A stretch of 51,063 nt of DNA from an uncultured Oscillospiraceae bacterium (GCA_947585425.1 CANPWZ010000013.1:1-51063); one strand, 5' to 3'. Shown: positions 1-8,503, numbered from the stretch's first letter. The notes: generated by a model from the letters alone, not told the origin. Translations and numbers: made by a program.

Positions 1-1115
1 GGCAGCGTGGTGATCAGGTCCAGGTCGAACTCCCGCTCCAGCCGCTCCTGGATGATCTCCATGTGGAGCATCCCCAGGAAGCCGCAGCGGAAGCCGAAGC
101 CCAGGGCGATGGAGGACTCGGGCTCAAAGGACAGGGAGGCGTCGTTCAGCTGGAGCTTTTCCAGGGCGTCCCGCAGGTCGGGGTACTTGGAGCCGTCCTC
201 GGTGTACACGCCGCAGTAGACCATGGACTGGGCGGGCCGGTAGCCGGGCAGGGCCTCGGCGGTGGGATCATCCACCCCGGTGATGGTGTCCCCCACCCGG
301 GTGTCCTTCACGTTTTTGATGGAGGCGGTGAACCAGCCCACCTCCCCGGCGGACAGGGAGGGCGCCGAGTCCATGCCGATGGGCCGCAGATAGCCGCAGT
401 CCAGCACGGTGTACTGGGCGCCGGAGGCCATCAGTTTGACCGCCATCCCCGGCCTGATGGTGCCCTCCATCACCCGGAACAGCACGATGACACCCAGGTA
501 GGGGTCGTACTGGCTGTCGAAGATGAGGGCCTTCAGCGGCGCGTCCGGGTCGCCGGCGGGGGCGGGGATGTTGTGGACCACGTCCTCCAGCACCGCCTCC
601 ACGTTGATCCCCATCTTGGCGGAGATCTCCGGGGCGTCCTCGGCGGGGAGGGCCAGGATGTTCTCGATCTCCTCCTTCACCCGTTTGGGGTCGGCGGCGG
701 GCAGGTCGATCTTGTTCACCACGGGCCTGATCTCCAGGTCGTGCTCCATGGCCAGATAGGTGTTGGCCAGGGTCTGCGCCTCGATGCCCTGGGAGGCGTC
801 CACCACCAGCACCGCCCCCTCGCAGGCGGCCAGGGACCGGGAGACCTCATAGTTGAAGTCCACGTGGCCGGGGGTGTCGATGAGATTGAGGCAGTAGGTC
901 TCCCCGTCCTTCGCCTTGTAGTCCATGCGGACGGCCCTGGCCTTGATGGTGATGCCCCGCTCCCGCTCCAGGTCCATGTTGTCCAGCAGCTGGTTCTCCA
1001 TCTGCCGCTGCTCCACCGCGCCGCAGATCTCGATCATCCGGTCGGACAGGGTGGACTTGCCGTGGTCGATGTGGGCGATGATGGAGAAATTCCTGATTTT
1101 CGATTGGTCGGTCAT
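1..1115 (-). CDS. lepA: Elongation factor 4 (LepA), 3' end outside the window
   Basis: This is the N-terminal 371 residues of the ribosome back-translocating GTPase EF-4/LepA, a membrane-associated translation factor. The start [20 protein letters not shown] is typical of LepA. The P-loop variant AHIDHGKS, the switch region RERGITIKA, the G3 motif DTPGHVDF and the G4 motif NKIDLP are all visible, followed by EF-Tu domain 2 and the region reading [14 protein letters not shown]. The ATG at 1113-1115 follows a GAGGTGAGG-type Shine-Dalgarno. The gene runs off the left edge, so the C-terminal domain is not seen. It begins 9 nt after the SGNH-like gene and is probably read in the same transcript, although LepA usually sits with rpsT/gpr/spoIIP/hemW in Clostridia. 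rpsT and gpr do lie nearby, beyond the inserted genes. Confidence 0.97.
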   Translation of the reverse strand, partial: MTDQSKIRNFSIIAHIDHGKSTLSDRMIEICGAVEQRQMENQLLDNMDLERERGITIKARAVRMDYKAKDGETYCLNLIDTPGHVDFNYEVSRSLAACEGAVLVVDASQGIEAQTLANTYLAMEHDLEIRPVVNKIDLPAADPKRVKEEIENILALPAEDAPEISAKMGINVEAVLEDVVHNIPAPAGDPDAPLKALIFDSQYDPYLGVIVLFRVMEGTIRPGMAVKLMASGAQYTVLDCGYLRPIGMDSAPSLSAGEVGWFTASIKNVKDTRVGDTITGVDDPTAEALPGYRPAQSMVYCGVYTEDGSKYPDLRDALEKLQLNDASLSFEPESSIALGFGFRCGFLGMLHMEIIQERLEREFDLDLITTL

Positions 1116-1124
1116 ATCCTCACC

Positions 1125-2177
1125 TCAACGGGTCTGATCCGCAAAAATGCTGTCGTAATCGTATTCTGCCGCGAACTGCCGCAGGCCGTCCAGATGCTCC
1201 CGGTAGTTCTCCCTGGTCAGCCGCCACTGTCCGTTCATCATGTACTCCGCCGTCCGGCGGGTGACGGCGCCGGAGCAGTGGATGTGGTCGGCGTAGTTGT
1301 TCAGATCGGTGATGGTGCCGATGTCCCGCAAAAAGCAGTGGACCGCCGCGTTGTCATATTCCAGCAGGCGCTCCACCCCGCGTTCCACCGCGGTGATGAC
1401 GGCCTCCGTGGTCCCCTCCCGGTCCGCCTTGTCCCAGTAGAGGACGCTGTAAGGCGGGAACCAGACGACGAAGCGCACCTCCGGGTGCTCCTCGATCCAG
1501 CCGCAGATCACGTCCAGGTTCTCGTCCGCCGCCGCGAGATAGGCGTCCGCCGGCAGGACGGTATCGCTCCGCTCCGGCCTTTTGTAGCCGGCCAGGGCTG
1601 TCTCCCGGGCAAAATACACCGTGCCGTCCCACACATAGGCCTCGTCCAGGGTCACCGCTGTCCCGGTCTTCCTGGCCCACAGGGTCCGGGCGGCCATGCT
1701 CAGCGCGTCGGCGCTGAGGTAGACCTGGAGGTCGTCCAGGGGGTTGTCGTTGTAGAGGTACTCCGGCAGCTGGACCGTCCGCCGGCCGTCCGGCCGGATC
1801 AAAATGTTGGGGTCCAGGCAGAAGTACACCGTGTCCAGCCCCGGATGGGTGCGGAAGGCCAGATCCAGGGCGGTGTCGAACTCATGGATCCAACCGTCCG
1901 GGTAGGTGATCTTCAGGGTGGGCTCCCCCAGCCCTTCGGTGAACCAGGAGGCCCGGTAGTTGGCCGCCAGGGAGGTGCCCATCACCACGGCGGAGTAGTC
2001 CTGGCGGCGGATGAGCCCCGCCATCTCATACCGCTCGTTGACGAACAGGGCGGTGTCCTCCGGCCCCATAGGTCCCGCGGTCAAAAGGGGATCGGCCCAG
2101 AACGTCAGGGCGGCGGCGCCGGCCAGCAGGACCGCGGCGCACAGCACCGCCGCCAGAAAAAACCGTTTTTCGGTCAC
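1125..2177 (-). CDS. SGNH/AlgX-like protein, partner of the MBOAT acyltransferase
   Basis: A 350-residue protein with an N-terminal membrane anchor (about residues 5-27), then an extracytoplasmic domain. A GTS motif with Ser69 (VVMGTSLAANY) takes the place of the GDSx nucleophile of SGNH hydrolases. The late DHIHCSG segment fits the DxxH catalytic block. Such proteins work with membrane-bound O-acyltransferases to move acyl groups onto extracellular glycans (AlgX/AlgJ, PatB and DltD-like systems). The neighbouring MBOAT gene ends 18 nt upstream, which supports this role. The acceptor (peptidoglycan, capsule or teichoic acid) cannot be told from sequence. A non-catalytic relay role like DltD is the main alternative. 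Confidence 0.75.
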   Translation of the reverse strand: MTEKRFFLAAVLCAAVLLAGAAALTFWADPLLTAGPMGPEDTALFVNERYEMAGLIRRQDYSAVVMGTSLAANYRASWFTEGLGEPTLKITYPDGWIHEFDTALDLAFRTHPGLDTVYFCLDPNILIRPDGRRTVQLPEYLYNDNPLDDLQVYLSADALSMAARTLWARKTGTAVTLDEAYVWDGTVYFARETALAGYKRPERSDTVLPADAYLAAADENLDVICGWIEEHPEVRFVVWFPPYSVLYWDKADREGTTEAVITAVERGVERLLEYDNAAVHCFLRDIGTITDLNNYADHIHCSGAVTRRTAEYMMNGQWRLTRENYREHLDGLRQFAAEYDYDSIFADQTR

Positions 2178-2195
2178 AGCGACCGCCTCCCTTCC

Positions 2196-3638
2196 TCAGA
2201 AGTTGGCGTAGATAAAGGCCTCCACCCCGGAGAGGAACAGCGCCGAACCCGCGAGGCACAAAACGGTGAGCGCCAGCCGGGCCGCCGTAGGCCGGAACCG
2301 CTCCGCCTGCTCCACCGGGTTCGGGCAGGCCAGCAGGGCCAGGCCCGCCGGGAGGGCCAGCAGGGGCGTCCAATAGATCAGCGCGTCTCCCCCCGGCGCC
2401 AGCGCGCCCTGAAGGAATTTCAGCCCGTCGGACAGGGCGTCCAGGGGCAGGGCGGCGGCGAACTCCGGGCTGGGCGGGCCCCAGCCGGAGCGGAACAGCC
2501 CGCCCAGCAGGGCCAGGCCCTGCCCCACGGTGTCCGCCCGGAAGAACACCCAGGCGAGGTTGACGAACAGAAAGGTCAGCGCCCAGGCCAGCCATTTGGG
2601 GAGGGCGGCCTTTCCCCCCGCCAGCCGCTCCAGGCACATGGCCGCCCCGTGGAGGGCGCCCCAGAGGAGGAATCCCCAGCCCGTCCCGTGCCACAGGCCG
2701 GACAGCAGAAAGACGATCATGATGTTCCGGCAGGTGACCGCCGTCCCCCGGCGGCTGCCCCCCAGGGGGAAGTACACGCACCGGCGGAAGAACCCGGACA
2801 GGGTGATGTGCCACCGGCCCCAGAAGTCCCGGACAGACAGGGCCTTGTAGGGGCTGTTGAAGTTCACCGGCAGGCGGACGCCCATCATCCGGGCCGTGCC
2901 GGCGGCCATATCGCAGTAGCCGGAGAAGTCGAAGTAGATCTGGAGGGTGTAGCACAGGATGGTCAGGGCGCTGTCCATGGGAGAGAGGGCCCCGGCCCTG
3001 GCGAAGCCGAAGTCGGCGCCGCCCGCGAAAACGCCCGCCAGCAGCACCTTTTTGGCGAGACCCAGGGCGAAGCAGTACAGTCCCGCCGCCAGATCGTCCC
3101 AGGAGAAGGGGGCGGGCTCCCGGAGCTGGGGGGCCAGCTCCGTCACTCTCGTGATGGGCCCGCAGGTGGCGGTGGCGAAAAAGGTGACGCAGCAGGCGTA
3201 GTCCAAAGGGGAGACCTCCCCCGCCGTCCCGTCATAGCAGTCCCGCAGCCACAGGATCTGCTGGAAGGTGACGAAGGACAGCCCCAGGGGGGCCAGCCAC
3301 GCCGGCGGGGAGAACAGCCCCTCCCAGGGGGTGAGGGACAGAGCAAAGCCGGTGTATTTGAAAAAGGCCAGCACCGCCAGCAGCGCCGCCGTCCCGGCGG
3401 CCATCAGGGGCTTTTTCCGGGCGGGATCGCGCACCATCTGCCGGCCCAGCAGCCAGCTGACAAGCCCCTCCGCTCCCAGCACCGCCAGGGACAGAGGGGA
3501 ACTCCACCCGCAGAACAGCGCCCCCGCCGCCAGCAGGCACACCCGGGGGGCCAGCGGCCCCAGGCGGCGGCTCACCCGCCACAAGATCAGCGCCGCCGGC
3601 AGGAAGGCCAGGAGGAACAGATGGCTCTGTATGTTCAT
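2196..3638 (-). CDS. MBOAT family O-acyltransferase (AlgI/DltB-like)
   Basis: A 480-residue polytopic membrane protein of the MBOAT family, which moves acyl groups across the membrane to secreted polysaccharides. The family core is clear: VNFNSPYKALSVRDFWGRWH, then FPLGGSRRG, then GLWHGTGWGF with His317 and WGALHG with His330. The second His is the conserved MBOAT active-site position. Many hydrophobic helices flank this core, and the length fits AlgI/PatA (about 470-520). It lies between an XRE regulator (9 nt upstream) and the SGNH-like partner (18 nt downstream), forming a cell-surface acylation module. AlgI-type is more likely than DltB because no dltA or dltC is near. Confidence 0.93.
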   Translation of the reverse strand: MNIQSHLFLLAFLPAALILWRVSRRLGPLAPRVCLLAAGALFCGWSSPLSLAVLGAEGLVSWLLGRQMVRDPARKKPLMAAGTAALLAVLAFFKYTGFALSLTPWEGLFSPPAWLAPLGLSFVTFQQILWLRDCYDGTAGEVSPLDYACCVTFFATATCGPITRVTELAPQLREPAPFSWDDLAAGLYCFALGLAKKVLLAGVFAGGADFGFARAGALSPMDSALTILCYTLQIYFDFSGYCDMAAGTARMMGVRLPVNFNSPYKALSVRDFWGRWHITLSGFFRRCVYFPLGGSRRGTAVTCRNIMIVFLLSGLWHGTGWGFLLWGALHGAAMCLERLAGGKAALPKWLAWALTFLFVNLAWVFFRADTVGQGLALLGGLFRSGWGPPSPEFAAALPLDALSDGLKFLQGALAPGGDALIYWTPLLALPAGLALLACPNPVEQAERFRPTAARLALTVLCLAGSALFLSGVEAFIYANF

Positions 3639-3647
3639 CGTGACAGT

Positions 3648-4352
3648 TTACCGGGTCCGCTCCAGGTAGCTGGACATCTCGCCGTTGAGCCGCTCGCCGC
3701 AGGAGTGGACGATCTGGAGCAGGGACTGATAGGTGCCCGGATAGGCCTCCTGCATGGCGCTGTGGTCCATGGAGGGGAACTTCGCGTCCTTGCCGGGGTT
3801 GGCCAGGGCGGCCAGGTACTCCGCCTCGGTCATGATGAGGTCGGCCCGGGGCAGGCCGGCCAGGAACTGGGTCTCGGGCACGGAGAAGAAGTCCTCGTTG
3901 CTGTCGGGGCTGGCCATGTGCAGGTGGCGGTACAGGATGTACACCGTGGTGGTCAGATAGTCGGCCGCCGCCTTGATGGCGTTCCGGCTGCCCAGACGGC
4001 TCAGCAGGTCGAACAGCAGTCCCACCGAGTTGACCACCAGCTTTTTGGACAGGGTGGCCATCACCGAGCCCTTCAGGACGTTGTCCCGCTCGGTGGACAC
4101 GTCGTACAGGGTGTCGGCGTCGAGGATGGTGGTACCGTCCCGGCTGAGGGTGCGCCCCAGCAGGAAATCGGCGGACACGCCGTAGAAGTCGCAGGCCTTG
4201 GTGACGAACACCAGCCCCGGCTCCCGCACGCCGTTCTCATAGTGGGACAGCAGGGCCTGGGAGATGCCCAGCTCCTTGGCGGCCTGCCGCTGGGAGATGC
4301 CCTTCTCCTGCCGCAGCAGGGACAGGGATCGGGCAAAATCGGGATTCATCAT
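3648..4352 (-). CDS. XRE-family helix-turn-helix regulator
   Basis: A 234-residue regulator. Residues about 8-62 form a Cro/C1-type HTH (LLRQEKGISQRQAAKELGIS, then ALLSHYENG, then the VREPGL turn). The remaining 170 residues are an acidic, mostly helical domain I do not recognise, with a potential ligand or dimer role. It is the first gene of the run that continues with MBOAT, SGNH-like protein and lepA, and has its own sigma-A type promoter (4409-4437). It likely controls the acylation module or itself. Start choice is ATG at 4352; a second ATG directly follows at 4349 and cannot be excluded. Confidence 0.85.
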   Translation of the reverse strand: MMNPDFARSLSLLRQEKGISQRQAAKELGISQALLSHYENGVREPGLVFVTKACDFYGVSADFLLGRTLSRDGTTILDADTLYDVSTERDNVLKGSVMATLSKKLVVNSVGLLFDLLSRLGSRNAIKAAADYLTTTVYILYRHLHMASPDSNEDFFSVPETQFLAGLPRADLIMTEAEYLAALANPGKDAKFPSMDHSAMQEAYPGTYQSLLQIVHSCGERLNGEMSSYLERTR

Positions 4353-4408
4353 GGGTATGTCTCTCTCCTTCTCGCGCCGGGCTGCCCCGGCGAAAACACA
4401 GTGGGTAT

Positions 4409-4437
4409 AGTATATCGAAAAGAATACCAGTTGTAAA
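4409..4437 (-). promoter_or_regulatory. Sigma-A promoter of the XRE-MBOAT-SGNH-lepA unit
   Basis: On the minus strand TTTACA (4432-4437) and TATACT (4409-4414) are separated by exactly 17 bp, 57 nt before the regulator's ATG. Confidence 0.7.
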
Positions 4438-4504
4438 GAGCATTCCCGCTGAAAACCCCGCCAAAAAAAGCCCCTGTTTTTTATGGAATTTTGTCCGCCT
4501 CCCC

Positions 4505-4533
4505 TTGCAAATCTCAGGCAGCCGTGGTAGATT
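4505..4533 (+). promoter_or_regulatory. Probable pta promoter
   Basis: TTGCAA (4505-4510), 17-bp spacer, TAGATT (4528-4533), 49 nt before the pta ATG. The -10 is a 4/6 match to consensus. Confidence 0.5.
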
Positions 4534-4582
4534 TATAACCACCGATACCCAATTCAAACCATATCCGGGAGGTACATACATC

Positions 4583-5557
4583 ATGTTTGGAAAACTCATC
4601 GAAAAACTGAAGGCCGACCCCAAGCGCATCGTGTTCACCGAGGGCACCGATCCCCGCATCCTGGAGGCCTCCGCCCGTTTGCTGTCCGGCTCCTTCCTCA
4701 CCCCCGTGCTGGTGGGCAATGAGGACGAGGTCCGCGCCGCCGCCGAGAAGTCCGGCTTCGACATCCAGGGCGCCGAGATCGTGGATCCCGCCACTTATCC
4801 CAAAATGGACGAGATGGTGCAGGCCATGGTCCAGCTCCGCAAGGGCAAGATGACCGAGGAGGAGTGCCGCGCCGCCCTCCAGAAGGGAAATTACTTCGGC
4901 ACCATGCTGGTGAAGATGGGGGCGGCCGACTGCCTGCTGGGCGGCGCCACCTACTCCACCGCCGACACCGTCCGCCCCGCCCTCCAGCTGGTCAAGACCA
5001 GGCCGGGCCACAAGATCGTCTCCTCCTGCTTCATCATGGTCCGTGAGCGCGCCACCGGCGACAACGAGGTCCTGGCTATGGGCGACTGCGCCATCAACAT
5101 CGAGCCCAATGAGGACGAGCTGGTGGAGATCGCCGTGGAGACCGCCCAGTGCGCCCAGACCTTCGGCGTGGAGCCCAAGGTGGCCTTCCTCAGCTACTCC
5201 ACCAAGGGCTCCGGCAAGGGCGAGGACGTGGACAAGATGCGCAACGCCTGCGAGAAGGCCAAGGCCGCCATGCCCGGCATCCCCGTGGACGGCGAGATGC
5301 AGTTCGACGCCGCCGTCTCCCCCACCGTGGGTCAGCTGAAGTTCCCCGGCTCCCCCGTGGCGGGCTACGCCAACACCTTCATCTTCCCCGACATCAACGC
5401 CGGCAACATCGGCTACAAGATCGCCCAGCGCCTGGGCGGGTTCGACGCCTACGGTCCCATCCTGCTGGGCCTGAACGCCCCCATCAACGACCTCAGCCGC
5501 GGCTGCAACGCCCAGGAGGTCTACTCCATGGCCATCATCACCGCCGCCCTGGCCTGA
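4583..5557 (+). CDS. pta: Phosphate acetyltransferase
   Basis: A 324-residue phosphotransacetylase that interconverts acetyl-CoA and acetyl phosphate in the cytoplasm, the first step of the Pta-AckA acetate/ATP route. It starts MFGKLIEKLKADPKRIVFTE, the family's typical opening. The C-terminal half holds the conserved KFPGSPVAGYANTFIFPDIN block and ends near NDLSRGCNAQEV, where the family's substrate-binding Ser and Arg lie. Length matches short-form Pta (about 325-330). The ATG at 4583 has GGGAGG 10 nt upstream; the longer reading frame back to 4505 overlaps the promoter and lacks a ribosome site. ackA is not adjacent. The gene has its own terminator and appears monocistronic. Confidence 0.96.
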   Translation: MFGKLIEKLKADPKRIVFTEGTDPRILEASARLLSGSFLTPVLVGNEDEVRAAAEKSGFDIQGAEIVDPATYPKMDEMVQAMVQLRKGKMTEEECRAALQKGNYFGTMLVKMGAADCLLGGATYSTADTVRPALQLVKTRPGHKIVSSCFIMVRERATGDNEVLAMGDCAINIEPNEDELVEIAVETAQCAQTFGVEPKVAFLSYSTKGSGKGEDVDKMRNACEKAKAAMPGIPVDGEMQFDAAVSPTVGQLKFPGSPVAGYANTFIFPDINAGNIGYKIAQRLGGFDAYGPILLGLNAPINDLSRGCNAQEVYSMAIITAALA

Positions 5558-5571
5558 CCCATAGATGTGCG

Positions 5572-5607
5572 GCGGCCCCCATCCAGATTGGATGGGGGCC
5601 GCTTTTT
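5572..5607 (+). terminator. Rho-independent terminator of pta
   Basis: A perfect 13-bp stem (5572-5584 with 5590-5602), a 5-nt loop and TTTTT at 5603-5607, 15 nt after the pta stop. Confidence 0.92.
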
Positions 5608-5613
5608 GCGCGC

Positions 5614-5642
5614 AAAAAACCGCCTGCCTTCCCGGCAGACGG
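5614..5642 (-). terminator. Rho-independent terminator of rpsT
   Basis: A 9-bp stem (5620-5628 with 5634-5642, one G-U pair). On the minus strand it is followed by six T (A tract 5614-5619). It lies back to back with the pta terminator. Confidence 0.88.
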
Positions 5643-5654
5643 CTCTTTTTGCTC

Positions 5655-5918
5655 TTACGCCAGCTTGTTGAGCTTCAGGGTCATGGCGCTCTTTTTATTG
5701 GCGGCGTTGTTCTTATGCAGCAGACCCTTGGCAGCGGCCTGATCCACAGCCTTGACGGCCACCTTGTAAGCGGCATCGGCCTCGCTGCGGCTGCCACCGG
5801 CCACCGCGGCCTGGAACTTCTTAAGGTCGGTCTTGAGAGCGGACTTCTGGGCCTTGTTCTGGGCGGCCTTGGCGGCGTTCACCAGAACACGCTTCTTGGC
5901 AGACTTGATATTGGGCAA
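5655..5918 (-). CDS. rpsT: 30S ribosomal protein S20
   Basis: An 87-residue primary 16S-binding protein of the small subunit. The sequence PNIKSAKKRVLVNAAKAAQNKA, the many Lys/Ala helical turns and the end NNAANKKSAMTLKLNKLA are diagnostic of S20. The start is a TTG codon at 5916-5918: it gives the normal N terminus (M)PNIKSAKKR and normal length, and lies about 7 nt after GGAGGAGG. An upstream GTG in the same frame sits directly against that Shine-Dalgarno and would add non-conserved residues. A rare start codon is common in rpsT and fits its known translational autoregulation. It is divergent from gpr. Confidence 0.96.
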   Translation of the reverse strand: MPNIKSAKKRVLVNAAKAAQNKAQKSALKTDLKKFQAAVAGGSRSEADAAYKVAVKAVDQAAAKGLLHKNNAANKKSAMTLKLNKLA

Positions 5919-5978
5919 ACCAAACACCTCCTCCGATTGCCTCGTTGATCTTGACACGGTCTCCCGTCGCAGATACGT

Positions 5979-6007
5979 ATTCTACCATGAAAAAAATCAA
6001 ATTGCAA
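5979..6007 (-). promoter_or_regulatory. Sigma-A promoter of rpsT
   Basis: On the minus strand TTGCAA (6002-6007), 17-bp AT-rich spacer, TAGAAT (5979-5984), about 60 nt before the TTG start. Confidence 0.75.
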
Positions 6008-6052
6008 CATCTATTTTTATTTTTTTGGATAGAAACTTTCCCAAAACAAAAA

Positions 6053-6082
6053 ATAGGATGGCGCCGGTCTTGGGGCACAATA
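6053..6082 (+). promoter_or_regulatory. Possible forespore (sigma-F/G) promoter of gpr
   Basis: GGGCACAATA at 6073-6082 fits the sigma-F/G -10 pattern GGNNANANTR, about 25 nt before the gpr start. The best -35-like match (ATAGG, 6053-6057) is poor. gpr is known to be forespore-expressed in Bacillus, so the site is plausible but weak. Confidence 0.35.
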
Positions 6083-6107
6083 CCTTGTATATAAAGGAGG
6101 AGTTTTC

Positions 6108-7001
6108 ATGGCGCAGCGCCGTACCGATCTGGCGGTGGAGGCCCATCAGCTCTGGCGGGAGGGGGCAGGGGAGGCCGCCGGCCTCTCCGGCGTCCGCTCG
6201 GAGGAGCGGGAGCGGGAGGGCTTTGCCGTCACCGCCGTCACCGTGTCGGACAGGGAGGCGGGGGAGGCCATCGGCAAGCCCCCCGGGGTGTATATCACCC
6301 TGGAGCTGGACGGCCTCCTCCGCCGGGAGGAGGACTCCTTCCACCGGGCGGTCCGGGCCGTCGCGGGGGAGCTCTCGCCCCTGCTGCCGGAGGGCCCCGC
6401 CTTAGTCGCAGGCCTGGGCAATCGGGCGGTGACCCCGGACGTGATCGGCCCTTTGGCGGCGGAGCATCTGCTGGTCACCCGCCACCTGGTGGAACAGGTC
6501 CCGGAGCATTTCGGCGGTCTGCGGCCCGTGGCGGCCGCCGTCCCCGGGGTGCTGGCCTCCACCGGGGTGGAGAGCGCCGCCGCCGTCTCCGCCCTGGCCC
6601 GGGAGCTGAAACCCGCCTGCGTCATCGTCATCGACGCCCTGGCCGCCCGGTCCCTGGAGCGGCTGTGCCGCACGGTGCAGCTTTCCGACACGGGCATCGT
6701 CCCCGGCTCCGGCGTGGGCAACCACCGGGAGGCCCTGGACCGGGAGACCCTGGGCGTCCCGGTGTTCTCCGTGGGGGTGCCCACGGTGGTGGACGGCGCT
6801 ACCCTGGCCCTGGACCTGCTGGAGGAGGCGGGCGCCTCCGCCCCGGACCGGGAGGCCCTGGCGGGCGGGGCGGACCTGTTCGTCACCCCCCGGGACATCG
6901 ACAGCCGGGCCGCGGCCCTGTCCAAGGTCCTGGGCTACGGGATCAGTCTGGCCCTGAATCCCTCCCTGACGGTGGACGATTTGACGATGCTGCTGGAATA
7001 A
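6108..7001 (+). CDS. gpr: Spore germination protease GPR
   Basis: A 297-residue self-processing aspartic-type protease (family A25). In the forespore it is made as a zymogen, and at germination it cuts the small acid-soluble spore proteins. RTDLAVEAH near the N terminus is the conserved motif around the propeptide/autoprocessing region, followed by VSDREAGEAIGKPPGVYITLE, GLGNRAVTPD(V)IGP, and a C-terminal half with DTGIVPGSGVGNHR and GVPTVVD. The length is shorter than Bacillus GPR (about 370) but usual for Clostridia. The ribosome site AAAGGAGG is 9 nt upstream. Its presence shows that the organism is, or descends from, an endospore former. Confidence 0.96.
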   Translation: MAQRRTDLAVEAHQLWREGAGEAAGLSGVRSEEREREGFAVTAVTVSDREAGEAIGKPPGVYITLELDGLLRREEDSFHRAVRAVAGELSPLLPEGPALVAGLGNRAVTPDVIGPLAAEHLLVTRHLVEQVPEHFGGLRPVAAAVPGVLASTGVESAAAVSALARELKPACVIVIDALAARSLERLCRTVQLSDTGIVPGSGVGNHREALDRETLGVPVFSVGVPTVVDGATLALDLLEEAGASAPDREALAGGADLFVTPRDIDSRAAALSKVLGYGISLALNPSLTVDDLTMLLE

Positions 7002-7016
7002 GTCGAAAAAATATGG

Positions 7017-7045
7017 TTGTCCTTTTCCCCTTCCTCTGCTATAAT
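7017..7045 (+). promoter_or_regulatory. Sigma-A promoter of the YihY-type gene
   Basis: TTGTCC (7017-7022), 17-bp spacer, perfect TATAAT (7040-7045), 34 nt before the ATG at 7079. Confidence 0.7.
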
Positions 7046-7078
7046 CCATTAAGAATTATGGAAGAGAGGAGGCCGCCC

Positions 7079-7942
7079 ATGAAGAGATTGCTGCGCCTTG
7101 CCCCGATCCGCTTCCTGGCGGAGATGGTGGACATGTACTTCTCCAAGCGGGTGGCCCGCTCCGCCGCCGAGCTGTCCTACTGGCTGACCCTGACCTTTTT
7201 CCCCATCATCATCTGCGTGTCCGCCTTTTTGGACGTGCTCAACATCGACTTCGACCGCCTCGTCGACCAGGTGCAGGACTTCCTGCCCCAGAGCGTGGTG
7301 GTCATCTTCCGGGAATATGTGCGCTATATCTCCACCAACCAGTCCGCCGCCATGTTCATCGGCGGATTGTTCCTCACCCTGCTGTTCGCCTCCGCCGCTG
7401 TGCGGGCGCTGATGAACATCATGCAGGACATCTACGGCCGGGCCACCTTCTGGGGCCTCCGCCGGGTGCTGGCCAGCCTGATCTTCGCCCTGCTGCTGCT
7501 GGTGGTCATCTACCTGTCCCTGGCGGTGGTGGTGTCCGGCAACTGGTTCTTCCACACGGTGGGCAATCTGCTGGGGCTGGAGGATCTGCTGTCCAGATTC
7601 GTTTTGTGGCAGTGGCTGAAATACGTCCTGCTGCTGGGGATGGTGTTCCTGTTCATCCTGCTGCTGTATCGGTTTTCCGCCCCCCTGGAGCATCCCCGGC
7701 CCCCGGTGGTGCTGGGCGCCCTGCTGGCCTCCGTGGCCCTGGCGGCGGCCTCCATGGTGTTCTCCTTCCTGGTGGGCAGCTCCACCCAGTACTCCCTTGT
7801 GTACGGCTCCCTGGCCTCGGTGATCATCATGCTGGTGTGGCTGTACCTCTGCGGCAACGTGCTGATCCTGGGCTCGGTGTTCAACTTTGTCCTCTACCGC
7901 CGGAGGCAGGAAAAGCACGCCAAAAAGAGCCAGGACCCCTGA
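7079..7942 (+). CDS. YihY/UPF0761 (BrkB) family inner-membrane protein
   Basis: A 287-residue polytopic membrane protein with about six hydrophobic segments. Family hallmarks include ARSAAELSYWLTLTFFPII near the N terminus (the AA.ayy..lSlfPlli pattern), a central region around FLPQSVVVIF, and the C-terminal block VYGSLASVIIMLVWLYLCGNVLILGSVFN. The older 'ribonuclease BN' name for this family is wrong; the function is unknown, with suggested roles in envelope transport. ATG 7079 is chosen because GAGAGGAGG ends 8 nt upstream; an in-frame ATG at 7058 would overlap it. It has its own promoter and terminator, so it is probably monocistronic. Confidence 0.9.
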   Translation: MKRLLRLAPIRFLAEMVDMYFSKRVARSAAELSYWLTLTFFPIIICVSAFLDVLNIDFDRLVDQVQDFLPQSVVVIFREYVRYISTNQSAAMFIGGLFLTLLFASAAVRALMNIMQDIYGRATFWGLRRVLASLIFALLLLVVIYLSLAVVVSGNWFFHTVGNLLGLEDLLSRFVLWQWLKYVLLLGMVFLFILLLYRFSAPLEHPRPPVVLGALLASVALAAASMVFSFLVGSSTQYSLVYGSLASVIIMLVWLYLCGNVLILGSVFNFVLYRRRQEKHAKKSQDP

Positions 7943-7969
7943 GACCGCCGCTCGCCGGCGGTCTCTTTT
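7941..7969 (+). terminator. Terminator after the YihY-type gene
   Basis: A 10-bp stem (7941-7950 with 7956-7965), a 5-nt loop and TTTT; the stem begins within the stop codon. Confidence 0.85.
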
Positions 7970-8030
7970 CGCATAAAGCGCCCCGCCCCGCGGCAAACTA
8001 ACCCGGAGTTAAAAAGAGGGGGTGGCCGCC

Positions 8031-8498
8031 GTGTGGCAGATCGGCGTATGGGAGCGGGACGAAGGGCTGGCCCAGCGGGTGAGCCGGATGGCGGAGGGGC
8101 GCTCCGCTCTGGTGCGGGCCTGCCGGCATCCGGCGCTGCTGGCGGGGCTGCGGCTGGACCTGCTGGTGGTGTCCCCCGGCGCGGCGGGCTGGGCGGGGGC
8201 CGCCGCCCTCATGTGCCGCACCGCCCTCCTTCCCGGCGGGCTGTCCGCTCTGACCCGGGCCCTCCCCGCCGACACGGTGGTCAGCTACGGCGCCTCCCCC
8301 CGGAACACCCTCACCCTGTCCAGCCTGGAGGGGGAACAGGCCGCCGTGGCCGTTCAGCGGGAGTTCGTCTCCCTGGAGGGCAGGGCGGTGGAGCGCCAGG
8401 AGCTGGTGCTGCCCTACGACGGGCGGACGCCGGAGCTCTTTCTGGCGGAGGCGGGGGCCGCCCTGCTGCTGGGCTGCCTCCCGCCGGACGGGCCATAG
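8031..8498 (+). CDS. Hypothetical protein, 155 residues
   Basis: A plausible small cytoplasmic protein with no family I recognise. It opens with MWQIGVWERDEGLAQRV and has an Ala/Leu-rich centre with a hydrophobic stretch (LDLLVVSPGAAGW). Further on is YGASPRNTLTLSSL, then a region rich in Glu and Val ending in ALLLGCLPPDGP. It could be a small Rossmann-like domain. I use GTG 8031 because AGAGGGGG lies 9 nt upstream; an in-frame GTG at 8022 is embedded in that site. Codon use matches neighbours, and it is followed by its own terminator, both of which support a real gene. The overlapping frame-2 translation is Gly/Arg/Pro-rich and looks like a shadow. Confidence 0.65.
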   Translation: MWQIGVWERDEGLAQRVSRMAEGRSALVRACRHPALLAGLRLDLLVVSPGAAGWAGAAALMCRTALLPGGLSALTRALPADTVVSYGASPRNTLTLSSLEGEQAAVAVQREFVSLEGRAVERQELVLPYDGRTPELFLAEAGAALLLGCLPPDGP

Positions 8499-8503
8499 GA
8501 GTA

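Noticed and set aside
63-4436. Very long plus-strand open frame (1457 codons)
   Set aside because: Its translation is a Gly/Gln/Val/His-rich string lacking domains. It is the antisense shadow of lepA, the acylation genes and the XRE regulator; high GC keeps such frames open.
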